Shown here piece after piece: positions 7,759-13,608 of a stretch of DNA of 13,608 nucleotides. Position 1 is the stretch's first letter. Every line of letters starts with the position of its first letter. The notes below the pieces were generated by a model, which saw nothing but the letters and a program-made list of their open reading frames with translations, ran no database searches and had not been told where the DNA came from. Made by a program: the position numbers and the translations under genes. Origin of the DNA: JBBIIC01 sp037446725 (GTDB lineage Bacteria > Actinomycetota > Coriobacteriia > Anaerosomatales > SLCP01); NCBI GenBank assembly GCA_037446725.1, contig JBBIIC010000037.1:1-13608 (forward strand). The letters run 5' to 3'.

Positions 7759-7765
7759 GTATAGT
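7736..7765 (+). promoter_or_regulatory. Candidate promoter for the FxLYD/lipoprotein pair
   Basis: TTTACG (7736-7741) and TATAGT (7760-7765) are separated by 18 bases and match the primary sigma consensus at 4/6 and 5/6 positions. The start codon at 7883 is about 110 bases beyond the expected transcription start, leaving a longish leader. A separate minus-strand TATAGT (7797-7792) lacks a convincing -35. The rest of the 186-base gap between divergent genes shows no other gene. Confidence 0.45.
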
Positions 7766-7882
7766 GCCAGAGAGCCGTCGGGCACCGAGCGACTATAGCA
7801 CGCAGCCGTCCCGACGCGTGAAGCAGCCCAACGGACACCATTCTAGCTACAGGAACGCCACGTCGAAGAGGAGTGTCAAGAT

Positions 7883-8302
7883 ATGCGCATTTTCTACATA
7901 GTGCTCGGGGTGCTGGCGGTGGCCGCCATCGCAGCAGTCGTCGCATTCGTGGTTCTGCCGACGCTCGGCGACGACGAGCCTGCGCGCGGCAGCGGAGTAG
8001 AGATCACGGACGCAGACGAGGTCGGCACCTACGCGCTCGCATTCGTCCAGCCTCCCTACCGTGACGATTACAACAACCTCCGACTTGCCGGCTACGTCGA
8101 CAACATCGGCAGCGTCGACCTCATCTCGGTCCAGCTCGAGATCGAGGTCCGTGACTCGGCCAACAACCGCCTGCTGCTCGTGGAGCACGCCACCGGCGCC
8201 ATCCCGGTCGGACAGCGCGCCTGGTTCGACCTGGACCAGGGCACGTTCGGCGAGCCCGGGACCGCTTCGATCAAGGTCATCTCTGTCGAGGCGGCGCGCT
8301 GA
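7883..8302 (+). CDS. FxLYD-like membrane-anchored extracytoplasmic protein
   Basis: The 139-residue product has one N-terminal helix (MRIFYIVLGVLAVAAIAAVV) acting as signal anchor, then a short beta-rich domain. The segment LRLAGYVDNIGSVDLISVQL followed by EIEVRDSANNRLL fits the FxLYD pattern, in which a strand giving G-x-V-x-N precedes strands for an Ig-like sandwich. ATGAIPVGQRAWFDLDQG matches the later strand where such domains commonly have a P-x-G turn. FxLYD domains occur in exported proteins of Gram-positive bacteria and have no defined activity. AGGAG lies 9 bases before the ATG. The stop overlaps the next start as TGATG, so the two are coupled. The fold assignment is moderate; the function is unknown. 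Confidence 0.7.
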   Translation: MRIFYIVLGVLAVAAIAAVVAFVVLPTLGDDEPARGSGVEITDADEVGTYALAFVQPPYRDDYNNLRLAGYVDNIGSVDLISVQLEIEVRDSANNRLLLVEHATGAIPVGQRAWFDLDQGTFGEPGTASIKVISVEAAR

Positions 8303-8802
8303 TGGACCGCACCGATCGACACCTCACACGCACGGCGGTAGCGGCGTCACTCATAGCCCTCTCCGTGCTCACAGGTTGTACGCGTTCCGAACCCGACACC
8401 CGCATTATCAGGGGCGCTGAGGAGACCACCCAGACCGTGCTCAGCGCCATCGAGCGCGGCAAGCTGCGGACCGAGGTTCTCGAGACCGCTCACCCCGCAT
8501 GGGATGCCTGGGCGGCCATGGACATCGAAGCCATGGAACCGCTCTTCGCCGCTTCGCTCGTGATGCAGCGCGCGGAACTCAAGGACGAGTACGAGCGTCA
8601 GGGCAAGGCTCCTCGTGACTACGGCGAGGTTCAGTCGTTCGACGTAGTCACCATGTCGCCGGATGGCGCCCGTGTCGAGGTCCTCATCGTGCTCATCACC
8701 CCGGAGGGGATGGAGCGCAAGGTCAACTTCGTTTTGGAACGGGACGAGACCGACGAGTACCGCGTGACGAGCGTGATCGCAGCACCCGACATGCTTCGGT
8801 AG
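8302..8802 (+). CDS. Small lipoprotein of unknown function
   Basis: This 166-residue protein begins with arginines and histidine, then AVAASLIALSVLTGC, a type II signal peptide with lipobox LTGC ending near residue 26. The mature part opens with a helical region (about residues 35-95) and ends in beta-strand-like stretches such as GARVEVLIVLITPEGMERKV and DETDEYRVTSVI. This resembles small NTF2-like or DUF4878-type ligand-binding folds, but I do not recognise a specific family. It overlaps the preceding FxLYD-like gene by one base (TGATG), so the two are made together and probably act at the outer face of the membrane. It is convergent with the cytochrome operon. Confidence 0.7.
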   Translation: MDRTDRHLTRTAVAASLIALSVLTGCTRSEPDTRIIRGAEETTQTVLSAIERGKLRTEVLETAHPAWDAWAAMDIEAMEPLFAASLVMQRAELKDEYERQGKAPRDYGEVQSFDVVTMSPDGARVEVLIVLITPEGMERKVNFVLERDETDEYRVTSVIAAPDMLR

Positions 8803-8818
8803 AGAGCCACAGCCGGGG

Positions 8819-8851
8819 ACCGGCTCGCCCAGTGACACCGGCGAGCCCGGT
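8819..8851. terminator. Weak hairpin between convergent lipoprotein and cytochrome genes
   Basis: ACCGGCTCGCC (8819-8829) pairs with GGCGAG-C-CCGGT (8840-8851): 6 plus 5 bp with one bulged C, and a 10-base loop. There is no T tract on either side. It directly abuts the cytochrome stop codon at 8852-8854 and may serve both convergent units. Confidence 0.4.
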
Positions 8852-10111
8852 CTAGAAGTCGGTCAGGGGATCGGCCGGCCTCGGCCAGCCGGGGGACGGA
8901 GCGTACGTGTCGGCTCCCGGCACCGGAGCGTAGCGCTCCGCGTAGCTCGGCGGATGACAGAAGCCGCAGAACAGCGTGGCCGGGCCATGGCACGCGTCGC
9001 ATGTCGACAGTGCACCGGGCTTCTGGCCCGTGGCCTGGAGCCCGTGCTCCCGCACCCATGCGGGACCCCCGTGCATGAACCCGAATAGCCCGTGGCACCT
9101 GCAGCCCTCGTCGCTCGGCTCGAACGGCCGGCCCGGAGCGAAGTGGCAGCGCCAGCAGACTTCGCGGTTGCGGAATCCCTCTCTGGCGTGGGTGCCCGCG
9201 TCGAGCCCCGTTCCGATCCTCGTGGGTAGACCGCGGGGGGCAGGGAAACTGAACCCGGGCGGATGGGGCATCTCGGAGCCGTGGCACTCCGTGCAGGGCC
9301 GGCGATCGTGGCACGTGTAGCAGTCCACCTGACGGAATCCGACGGTATCCATGCCGCCGCCACGCTGGGCGACCGCCCGCACTCCGAGGTCCTGGGTATG
9401 ACAGTACGTGCAGTCCACGGGCGCACCCTCGCCGTCATGACACCGCATGCAGGCATTCATGACCGGCTGGGTCTGCACACCGCGCAGCTGGGAGTGCCCC
9501 GTGTCGCCGTGGCACGTGACGCAGTCGGCGCCGCCACCGATGAAGTCGGAGTGTCTGACGCGGACTCCCCCGGCCTCCACGACGCCCTCGCTGACGGCAT
9601 CATGGCACGCGAGGCAACCACGCGGATCGACGTCGGCGCCCGAGCCGACCTCGGCCTGTTCGTCGAGGATGTAGCGGCTCGCGATCCAGCCCGCATACCT
9701 GAGTGCATCGTTTACGCGGCCGGTGGGTCCGCTCGTCCGGTGACACTCCGCACACCCGACAGACGCGTGCGCGCCTTCAGCCAACATCTCCGTGTACGCC
9801 TCGTCGGCGTGGCAGCTGACGCACGTCTCGTCGCGCTCGGCGTAGTAGGTGGTCCCCACAAGCATCAGGACGACGACCAGGACGACGATGACACGGCTGA
9901 CCCACGGCGCAGTCTCCCGCTCGCGGACCCGGCTCTCGAGCAGGAGCTCGAGCCTGCCCCGCGGGGTGTACATCCGGGCCACGAAGAGCACGGCCCCGAC
10001 GATGACGAGAATCGCAGCGATGGCGATGCCGGCCAGCACGAGCGCCGTGGTCGTGTCGCCACGCGCGAGCACCTCTCGAACCTGTATGAGGAGGCTTTGC
10101 ATACCTCTCAC
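8852..10111 (-). CDS. Membrane-anchored multiheme c-type cytochrome (11 CxxCH plus one CxCH)
   Basis: The 419-residue protein has two N-terminal helices (about 21-46 and 72-90) joined by a charged loop with RGRLELLLESRVRERE, so the heme part should face outside. Canonical motifs are CVSCH (97-101), CAECH (120-124), CLACH, CVTCH, CMRCH, CTYCH, CYTCH, CTECH, CWRCH, CDACH and CGFCH (382-386). A twelfth site reads CRCH in EGCRCHG, one residue short. The first pair resembles the NapC/NirT-type arrangement, and the rest looks like cytochrome c3-type packing. It ends in a 33-residue Pro/Tyr-rich tail. The open frame extends to 10357, but that part is the wrong frame of the upstream cytochrome. I take the GTG at 10111, which overlaps the upstream stop as GTGA; an ATG at 10102 is the alternative. 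Likely role: electron carrier of a membrane-to-wall conduit. Confidence 0.85.
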   Translation of the reverse strand: MRGMQSLLIQVREVLARGDTTTALVLAGIAIAAILVIVGAVLFVARMYTPRGRLELLLESRVRERETAPWVSRVIVVLVVVLMLVGTTYYAERDETCVSCHADEAYTEMLAEGAHASVGCAECHRTSGPTGRVNDALRYAGWIASRYILDEQAEVGSGADVDPRGCLACHDAVSEGVVEAGGVRVRHSDFIGGGADCVTCHGDTGHSQLRGVQTQPVMNACMRCHDGEGAPVDCTYCHTQDLGVRAVAQRGGGMDTVGFRQVDCYTCHDRRPCTECHGSEMPHPPGFSFPAPRGLPTRIGTGLDAGTHAREGFRNREVCWRCHFAPGRPFEPSDEGCRCHGLFGFMHGGPAWVREHGLQATGQKPGALSTCDACHGPATLFCGFCHPPSYAERYAPVPGADTYAPSPGWPRPADPLTDF

Positions 10112-11172
10112 CGCACCGGAGAAGGAATCGGCTGGCGGCGCAACTCCTCGATGTGCTCGGGAGTCAGACCGGGATGTGCGTGCTCGGTGTGGCAACCCGT
10201 GCACGACTCCTGCTTGTGACAGCGCATGCACGTCTCGGTGTAGGCGTCGCCCTCCTCTTCGATACGGGCGGAGTGGTCCTGCAGGAAGCCGTCGGGATGC
10301 GGCATCTCGAGTCCGTGACAGTCGAAGCAGCCGGTGTCGGTGTGACACGTGTAGCACAGCTCGGCGCCCTCTTCACGCGACATGACGTCCACACCGTGCT
10401 GCGTGAGATAGCCGGAAGCGTGCGGGACGTTGCTCCCGTGGCAGCGCTCGCAGTAGCCGGGACGATGGCACGCCCCGCAGGTAGAGAGATCGCCCATCCC
10501 GTGCGTGGACTCCCACTGCGGACCGTGCGTCACCCGCCACGGTGAGCGGGTCTCGCCGCGTTCCGCCGACGTGGTCGCGTCCGTCTGCGTGTGACACGTC
10601 TCGCATGTGGTCAGATTCGCCGCACTCACGGCGTGGCAGCCGAGACACATGTCCATCGTGTATCCGCCGATCGGCGTGTCCAGAGCATGGCCCGTCGCAG
10701 GGTGGCAGGTCACGCACTCCCATCCCGCCTCCACCGGCGCACGGTGGTTCATGCGGATGCGCTCGGAGACGACCGTCTGCGCCATCCCGTCGGCGTGACA
10801 GGCCAGACAGCGGCCCGAGGGCACGTTGGAGACGACGGGGTTGCTTCCCGGAACCACCGTGGCCACGGTCATGTCGATGACGGCGAGTCTGCCCATCAGG
10901 ATCCCGACCGGCGAGTCCTCGGAGTGGCAGTTCTCGCACCGGACCGCCGCGTGCGCCCCTTCTGCGGCGGAGTCCGCCTGCGCGTCATGGCACGACGTGC
11001 AGGAGCGAGGATGCGCCGAGATCAGCACGATGCCCGCGCCGATGACCAGCACCGCCGCGACGAACGCCAGCACGCCGAACCAGATGCGCTCGGCCGCCAC
11101 AAGACGACGGCGCCGGGCATCCACGCCCTCCTTGACGGATGTGCTGGCGTCGGGCTTCACGGGCTCCGCCAT
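10108..11172 (-). CDS. Membrane-anchored dodecaheme c-type cytochrome (NapC/c3-like)
   Basis: The 354-residue product has a charged cytoplasmic N-terminus, one helix (about 31-52) and then twelve CxxCH motifs: CTSCH (58-62), CENCH (79-83), CLACH, CVTCH, CLGCH, CETCH, CGACH, CERCH, CYTCH, CFDCH, CMRCH and CTGCH (324-328). The first two are spaced like NapC/NirT quinol-oxidising cytochromes, with an intervening GAHA histidine, so electron uptake from menaquinol is plausible but unproven. A CxxCHG-xx-M/V-PH-xxG-F/Y motif occurs twice and is shared with the downstream cytochrome, so the two are probably paralogues. The ATG at 11172 has GAGGTGG just upstream. It lies 22 bases after the small membrane-protein gene, and its stop overlaps the next start (GTGA). 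Confidence 0.9.
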   Translation of the reverse strand: MAEPVKPDASTSVKEGVDARRRRLVAAERIWFGVLAFVAAVLVIGAGIVLISAHPRSCTSCHDAQADSAAEGAHAAVRCENCHSEDSPVGILMGRLAVIDMTVATVVPGSNPVVSNVPSGRCLACHADGMAQTVVSERIRMNHRAPVEAGWECVTCHPATGHALDTPIGGYTMDMCLGCHAVSAANLTTCETCHTQTDATTSAERGETRSPWRVTHGPQWESTHGMGDLSTCGACHRPGYCERCHGSNVPHASGYLTQHGVDVMSREEGAELCYTCHTDTGCFDCHGLEMPHPDGFLQDHSARIEEEGDAYTETCMRCHKQESCTGCHTEHAHPGLTPEHIEELRRQPIPSPVR

Positions 11173-11194
11173 CAGCCCACCTCACCAGAGGCGG

Positions 11195-11953
11195 TCATAG
11201 GTCGCTCAACTCGATCGACGGTGCGATGCCGAGCTTCTGGATCGTTTCGCGCGCCCCGGCGCCCTGCTGGCCTGTGCGCTGGAAGAGCTCGACCGCATGG
11301 GCGACGTAGATGCCCTGGGAGGACAGGCGGCGCTCCGCCGAGCCGTCACGCGGCGGGACGCGGTCGAAGACCGCCTTCGTGAAGACACAGAACTGGCCGT
11401 AGCTCCACGCAACGATCAGCGCGCTGTCGTCGGCCTTCATCCCGACCTCTGCCACGGTGACGCCGCCGAGCAGTTCGCTGCGCCGTCCGACCGGATACTC
11501 CTTCATCAGCTCCGCGGCACGCGCTGCGGCACTCCCGGCGTCCGGGAACGCCTCCACGTTGCTGTAGACCCTGACGGGGGTCTCGATCGTGAGCTTCATG
11601 TCGACGGGCATGTACATGGCTTCGGCTGCCTGCGGCGTCGCCGGGACCGGCTGGAGGACCGTCGTCTCGAACTCCATGATCCGCCCCGGCAACGTATCCA
11701 GCGGCTGACGCTCGAGGTCGTCAAGGTATGAGAGGGCGCGCGGATCGTTGACCCCCGTCAGCTCCTCGCCGGTCACCATCGCCCGTATGTCGGCAAGGGT
11801 GGTGCCTTCCGGCAGTACTCCAAGCACCACGGCGGCAAGGATCAGGAGAGTCGCACACGCCCAGAGCACACGGGCCAGCACGCGCTCCGGAACTCGGTCG
11901 CGTCGCGACTCCGGCACTGCTCGAGCGGTCACGGTACTCTCAGGGCCGTCCAC
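11195..11953 (-). CDS. Single-span membrane protein of unknown family, first gene of the cytochrome operon
   Basis: With a GTG start at 11953 the protein has 252 residues. A basic stretch (SRRDRVPERVLARVL) precedes one helix (WACATLLILAAVVLGVLPEG, about 33-52). The remaining 200 residues should be extracytoplasmic. They have alternating strand and helix character and end with KLGIAPSIELSDL. There is no CxxCH and only one cysteine after the helix (GQFCVF). I do not recognise the family. The frame is open to 12118, but the upstream part is Arg/Gly-rich and overlaps a terminator, while GAGGTGAGG stands 6 bases before this GTG. A gene of this kind at the head of a cytochrome operon may encode a structural or maturation partner; that is inference from position. 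Confidence 0.65.
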   Translation of the reverse strand: MDGPESTVTARAVPESRRDRVPERVLARVLWACATLLILAAVVLGVLPEGTTLADIRAMVTGEELTGVNDPRALSYLDDLERQPLDTLPGRIMEFETTVLQPVPATPQAAEAMYMPVDMKLTIETPVRVYSNVEAFPDAGSAAARAAELMKEYPVGRRSELLGGVTVAEVGMKADDSALIVAWSYGQFCVFTKAVFDRVPPRDGSAERRLSSQGIYVAHAVELFQRTGQQGAGARETIQKLGIAPSIELSDL

Positions 11954-11959
11954 CGGTAA

Positions 11960-11968
11960 CCTCACCTC
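11960..11968 (-). promoter_or_regulatory. Ribosome binding site deciding the start of the operon's first gene
   Basis: GAGGTGAGG on the minus strand ends 6 bases before the GTG at 11953. A GTG at 11965-11963 inside this same site is less likely to be the start. The region from 11969 to 12072 should hold the operon promoter, but I see only weak box matches there. Confidence 0.45.
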
Positions 11969-12072
11969 GCACGCGACACTGCCTGGCTCTATTGTCGCAG
12001 ATTGGGGCCTCCCCTGACCACGGACACCGGCCGTGAACAGCAAATCCACATAACCCCGGCACCGCCGACGCA

Positions 12073-12103
12073 GAGGGGGCCCGCCGTGATGGCGGGCCCC
12101 CTC
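12073..12103 (-). terminator. Strong hairpin terminator after the large multiheme cytochrome
   Basis: Arms 12073-12085 (GAGGGGGCCCGCC) and 12091-12103 pair perfectly over 13 bp around a 5-base loop. It lies 56 bases past the cytochrome stop and before the next minus-strand operon. No T tract follows, so it may act as a stem-only GC-rich terminator. Confidence 0.65.
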
Positions 12104-12159
12104 CGTGACTCCTCGCATCCTACCTACGATCGGCCGGTATGCGTTCCAGTTCTCACACC

Positions 12160-13608
12160 TTACTGGTGGATACCCTGGTCGACGTGGCAGCGGATGCAGA
12201 CCGCGTCGAGGTTGTTGGCGTTGATGGCCCTCGGGCTGTACGCGACCGTCCAGTCGCTCGCAGAGAAGCCCTGCGGCGGGAGGCTTGAGAGCGAGAAGGC
12301 TCCGAGGAGCTTGTACTCGTCGTCGGCACCCGCGTGCGGGAAGTCGGTCGGGCGGCCCAGGAAGTCACTAGGTGCCCTGGAGTCGTCGTCGTAGACCTGC
12401 GGACCGTAGTGGCAGCGCTCGCAACCGGTGCCGCCGTTACCCAGACCGGAGCGGTGGCACGAGTAGCACTGGAAGGTGCGCGACGCCGGCACGGGGTGCG
12501 TGCGGTCGCCGTGCATCTTCTGGGTGCCGAGCTCGGTGGTGCCGGCCCACTGGCCGGGCGCACCGATGTTGAGGTTGTGGCAGTCAGCGCACCACACGCT
12601 CATGGCGTACTCGCTGACGAGCGCCTCGTTGCCGGAGCGGTTGAAGACGCCCGGCGTGTGGGTGGTGGCGTCGCTGTCCAGGTTCCGCATGTCGGCACTG
12701 AGGGTCCAGTCAGGCTGGCGCCAGGACAGGCCGAGGTCGGTGTAGACCGCAGCGCCCGAGCGGGTCGTCGAGTAGTTGACGTTCATGGTGAGCGTCGACT
12801 CGGGGACCTTGGCGAGCGAGGACGGGCCGAACCCACCGAGGGTGGTCAGGCGGCCGGCGTCGTTCCACGCGGTCGCGCCCGGGAAGCGGCGCAGCAGCTT
12901 GAAGCCGGCCTCACGGCGGCCGCTGGCGGGAACGATGGTGCCGTCAGAGGCGGTAGCACCGGGGGCCAAGATCCGGCCGCGGTCGGTCGGGTGCTGCGCC
13001 GGCGGCTGCCAGATCTGCGACAGGGCGTTGTGCACCTGGTGGCAGTTGGAGCACGACAGCGGGGTCGGACCCACGCGACCGAAGGTGATCAGGTCGGCAC
13101 CCGAGATGTCCGGGTGGCTGGCCGGCGAGCGGCCCCACGCGACGGTACGGTAGAGCTGCTTCTTGGCGTCGACGTAGTTACGCACGATGACGTTCTCGCC
13201 GTTGACGACGACGGTCGAGGTGCTCATGGACTCGGTCGAGCCCGGGATGCGCGAGCCGGCGCCCATGGTGTGACCGTTGGGCGTGTCGATGCCGGCCGGG
13301 TTGCCGGTGTAGACCACGTCGTTGGACTTGGCGCCGGCGCCGATGTGGCAGTAGTTGCACGCGTCGTCCTGGCTGTCGGCACGAAGCAGGTAGTAGGTAC
13401 CCTCGGCACGGTGGACGGCGTGACAAGCCTTGCACTTGTTGGTCGAGGTGTCGTAGCCGCCGTGCGGGCCCTTCGTGGCGAAGTTGGCCTGGTTGTAGAA
13501 ACCGCCGCCGATCGAGTAGTCGGCGCCGCGCGAGGAGTACATGCTGCCTGCGTTGAACGGCAGGTAGCCACCTTCACGCTTGGGTGTGGTGTCGTGCGCG
13601 TCCTGGTA
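12160..13608 (-). CDS. Large multiheme c-type cytochrome, N-terminus beyond the window
   Basis: The frame runs open through the right edge, so the visible 482 residues are the C-terminal part; an internal ATG at 13542 is not a credible start because coding-like sequence (EGGYLPFNAGS) continues upstream. Seven CxxCH motifs are visible: CKACH, CNYCH, CSNCH, CADCH, CYSCH, CERCH and CIRCH. CKACHAVHRA is typical of exported doubled-CxxCH cytochromes. Heme density is low (about one per 69 residues), with a 150-residue heme-free stretch between the third and fourth sites. The sequence is rich in Gly, Ser, Thr, Asn and aromatics, unlike the compact neighbouring cytochromes. No C-terminal anchor or sorting signal is seen. 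It is probably an extracellular or wall-associated electron carrier. Whether it has an N-terminal signal peptide or S-layer domain cannot be seen here. Confidence 0.85.
   Translation of the reverse strand, partial: YQDAHDTTPKREGGYLPFNAGSMYSSRGADYSIGGGFYNQANFATKGPHGGYDTSTNKCKACHAVHRAEGTYYLLRADSQDDACNYCHIGAGAKSNDVVYTGNPAGIDTPNGHTMGAGSRIPGSTESMSTSTVVVNGENVIVRNYVDAKKQLYRTVAWGRSPASHPDISGADLITFGRVGPTPLSCSNCHQVHNALSQIWQPPAQHPTDRGRILAPGATASDGTIVPASGRREAGFKLLRRFPGATAWNDAGRLTTLGGFGPSSLAKVPESTLTMNVNYSTTRSGAAVYTDLGLSWRQPDWTLSADMRNLDSDATTHTPGVFNRSGNEALVSEYAMSVWCADCHNLNIGAPGQWAGTTELGTQKMHGDRTHPVPASRTFQCYSCHRSGLGNGGTGCERCHYGPQVYDDDSRAPSDFLGRPTDFPHAGADDEYKLLGAFSLSSLPPQGFSASDWTVAYSPRAINANNLDAVCIRCHVDQGIHQ

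Noticed and set aside
9263..10219. 318-codon plus-strand frame opposite the cytochrome gene
   Set aside because: It is the complement of a region whose minus-strand frame contains many regularly spaced CxxCH motifs; no domain is visible in the plus-strand product.
10112..10357. N-terminal extension of the downstream cytochrome frame
   Set aside because: The region is the 3' end of the upstream dodecaheme gene in another frame; the extension is His/Arg/Ser-rich and not membrane-like.
12004..12014. GGGGCCTCCCC near-palindrome as an operator
   Set aside because: Only 4-bp arms of pure G/C, expected by chance in sequence of this composition.
11954..12118. N-terminal extension of the 252-residue membrane protein
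   Set aside because: It would translate through the terminator hairpin at 12073-12103 and has an Arg/Gly-rich shadow composition; a ribosome site favours the GTG at 11953.

Overview
The window is GC-rich throughout and reads like a chromosome segment of a monoderm, high-GC, anaerobic actinobacterium. Lipobox lipoproteins, a GerMN protein, an FxLYD-type protein and several multiheme c-type cytochromes fit an OPB41/Anaerosomatales-like lineage of the Coriobacteriia. That placement is inference from gene content; no rRNA or other marker gene is present. Genes are densely packed, and I saw no tRNA, insertion sequence, CRISPR array or phage gene.

Positions 1-4.7 kb (surface polysaccharide). On the minus strand manC (mannose-1-phosphate guanylyltransferase with C-terminal isomerase cupin) is followed after 3 bases by gmd (GDP-mannose 4,6-dehydratase). 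Together they make GDP-mannose and GDP-4-keto-6-deoxymannose. Divergent from them on the plus strand is a 691-residue O-antigen ligase/polymerase-family membrane protein with a C-terminal TPR domain. The shared upstream region holds a TACACT-N5-AGTGTA palindrome. Two strong hairpins close the convergent junction at 4.69-4.78 kb.

Positions 4.8-8.8 kb (envelope-associated accessory proteins). A minus-strand operon encodes, in transcription order, a membrane-anchored TPR protein, a membrane-anchored NHL beta-propeller with a C-terminal PIN-like domain, and a GerMN lipoprotein coupled to it by an ATGA overlap. Divergent from this is a plus-strand pair: an FxLYD-like anchored protein and a small lipoprotein joined by a TGATG overlap. 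The plus-strand promoter candidate carries two 12-base direct repeats 23 bases apart.

Positions 8.8-13.6 kb (multiheme cytochromes, all minus strand). A large secreted-looking cytochrome with 7 visible CxxCH motifs runs off the right edge and ends at a perfect 13-bp hairpin. Next comes an operon of an unrecognised single-span membrane protein (252 aa), a membrane-anchored 12-CxxCH cytochrome, and a two-span cytochrome with 11 CxxCH plus one aberrant CxCH. The last two overlap by GTGA. Thirty canonical heme motifs lie within about 4.8 kb. The likely theme is electron transfer from the membrane across the cell wall, with the preceding operons possibly supplying structural or assembly partners; that functional link is inferred from proximity only.
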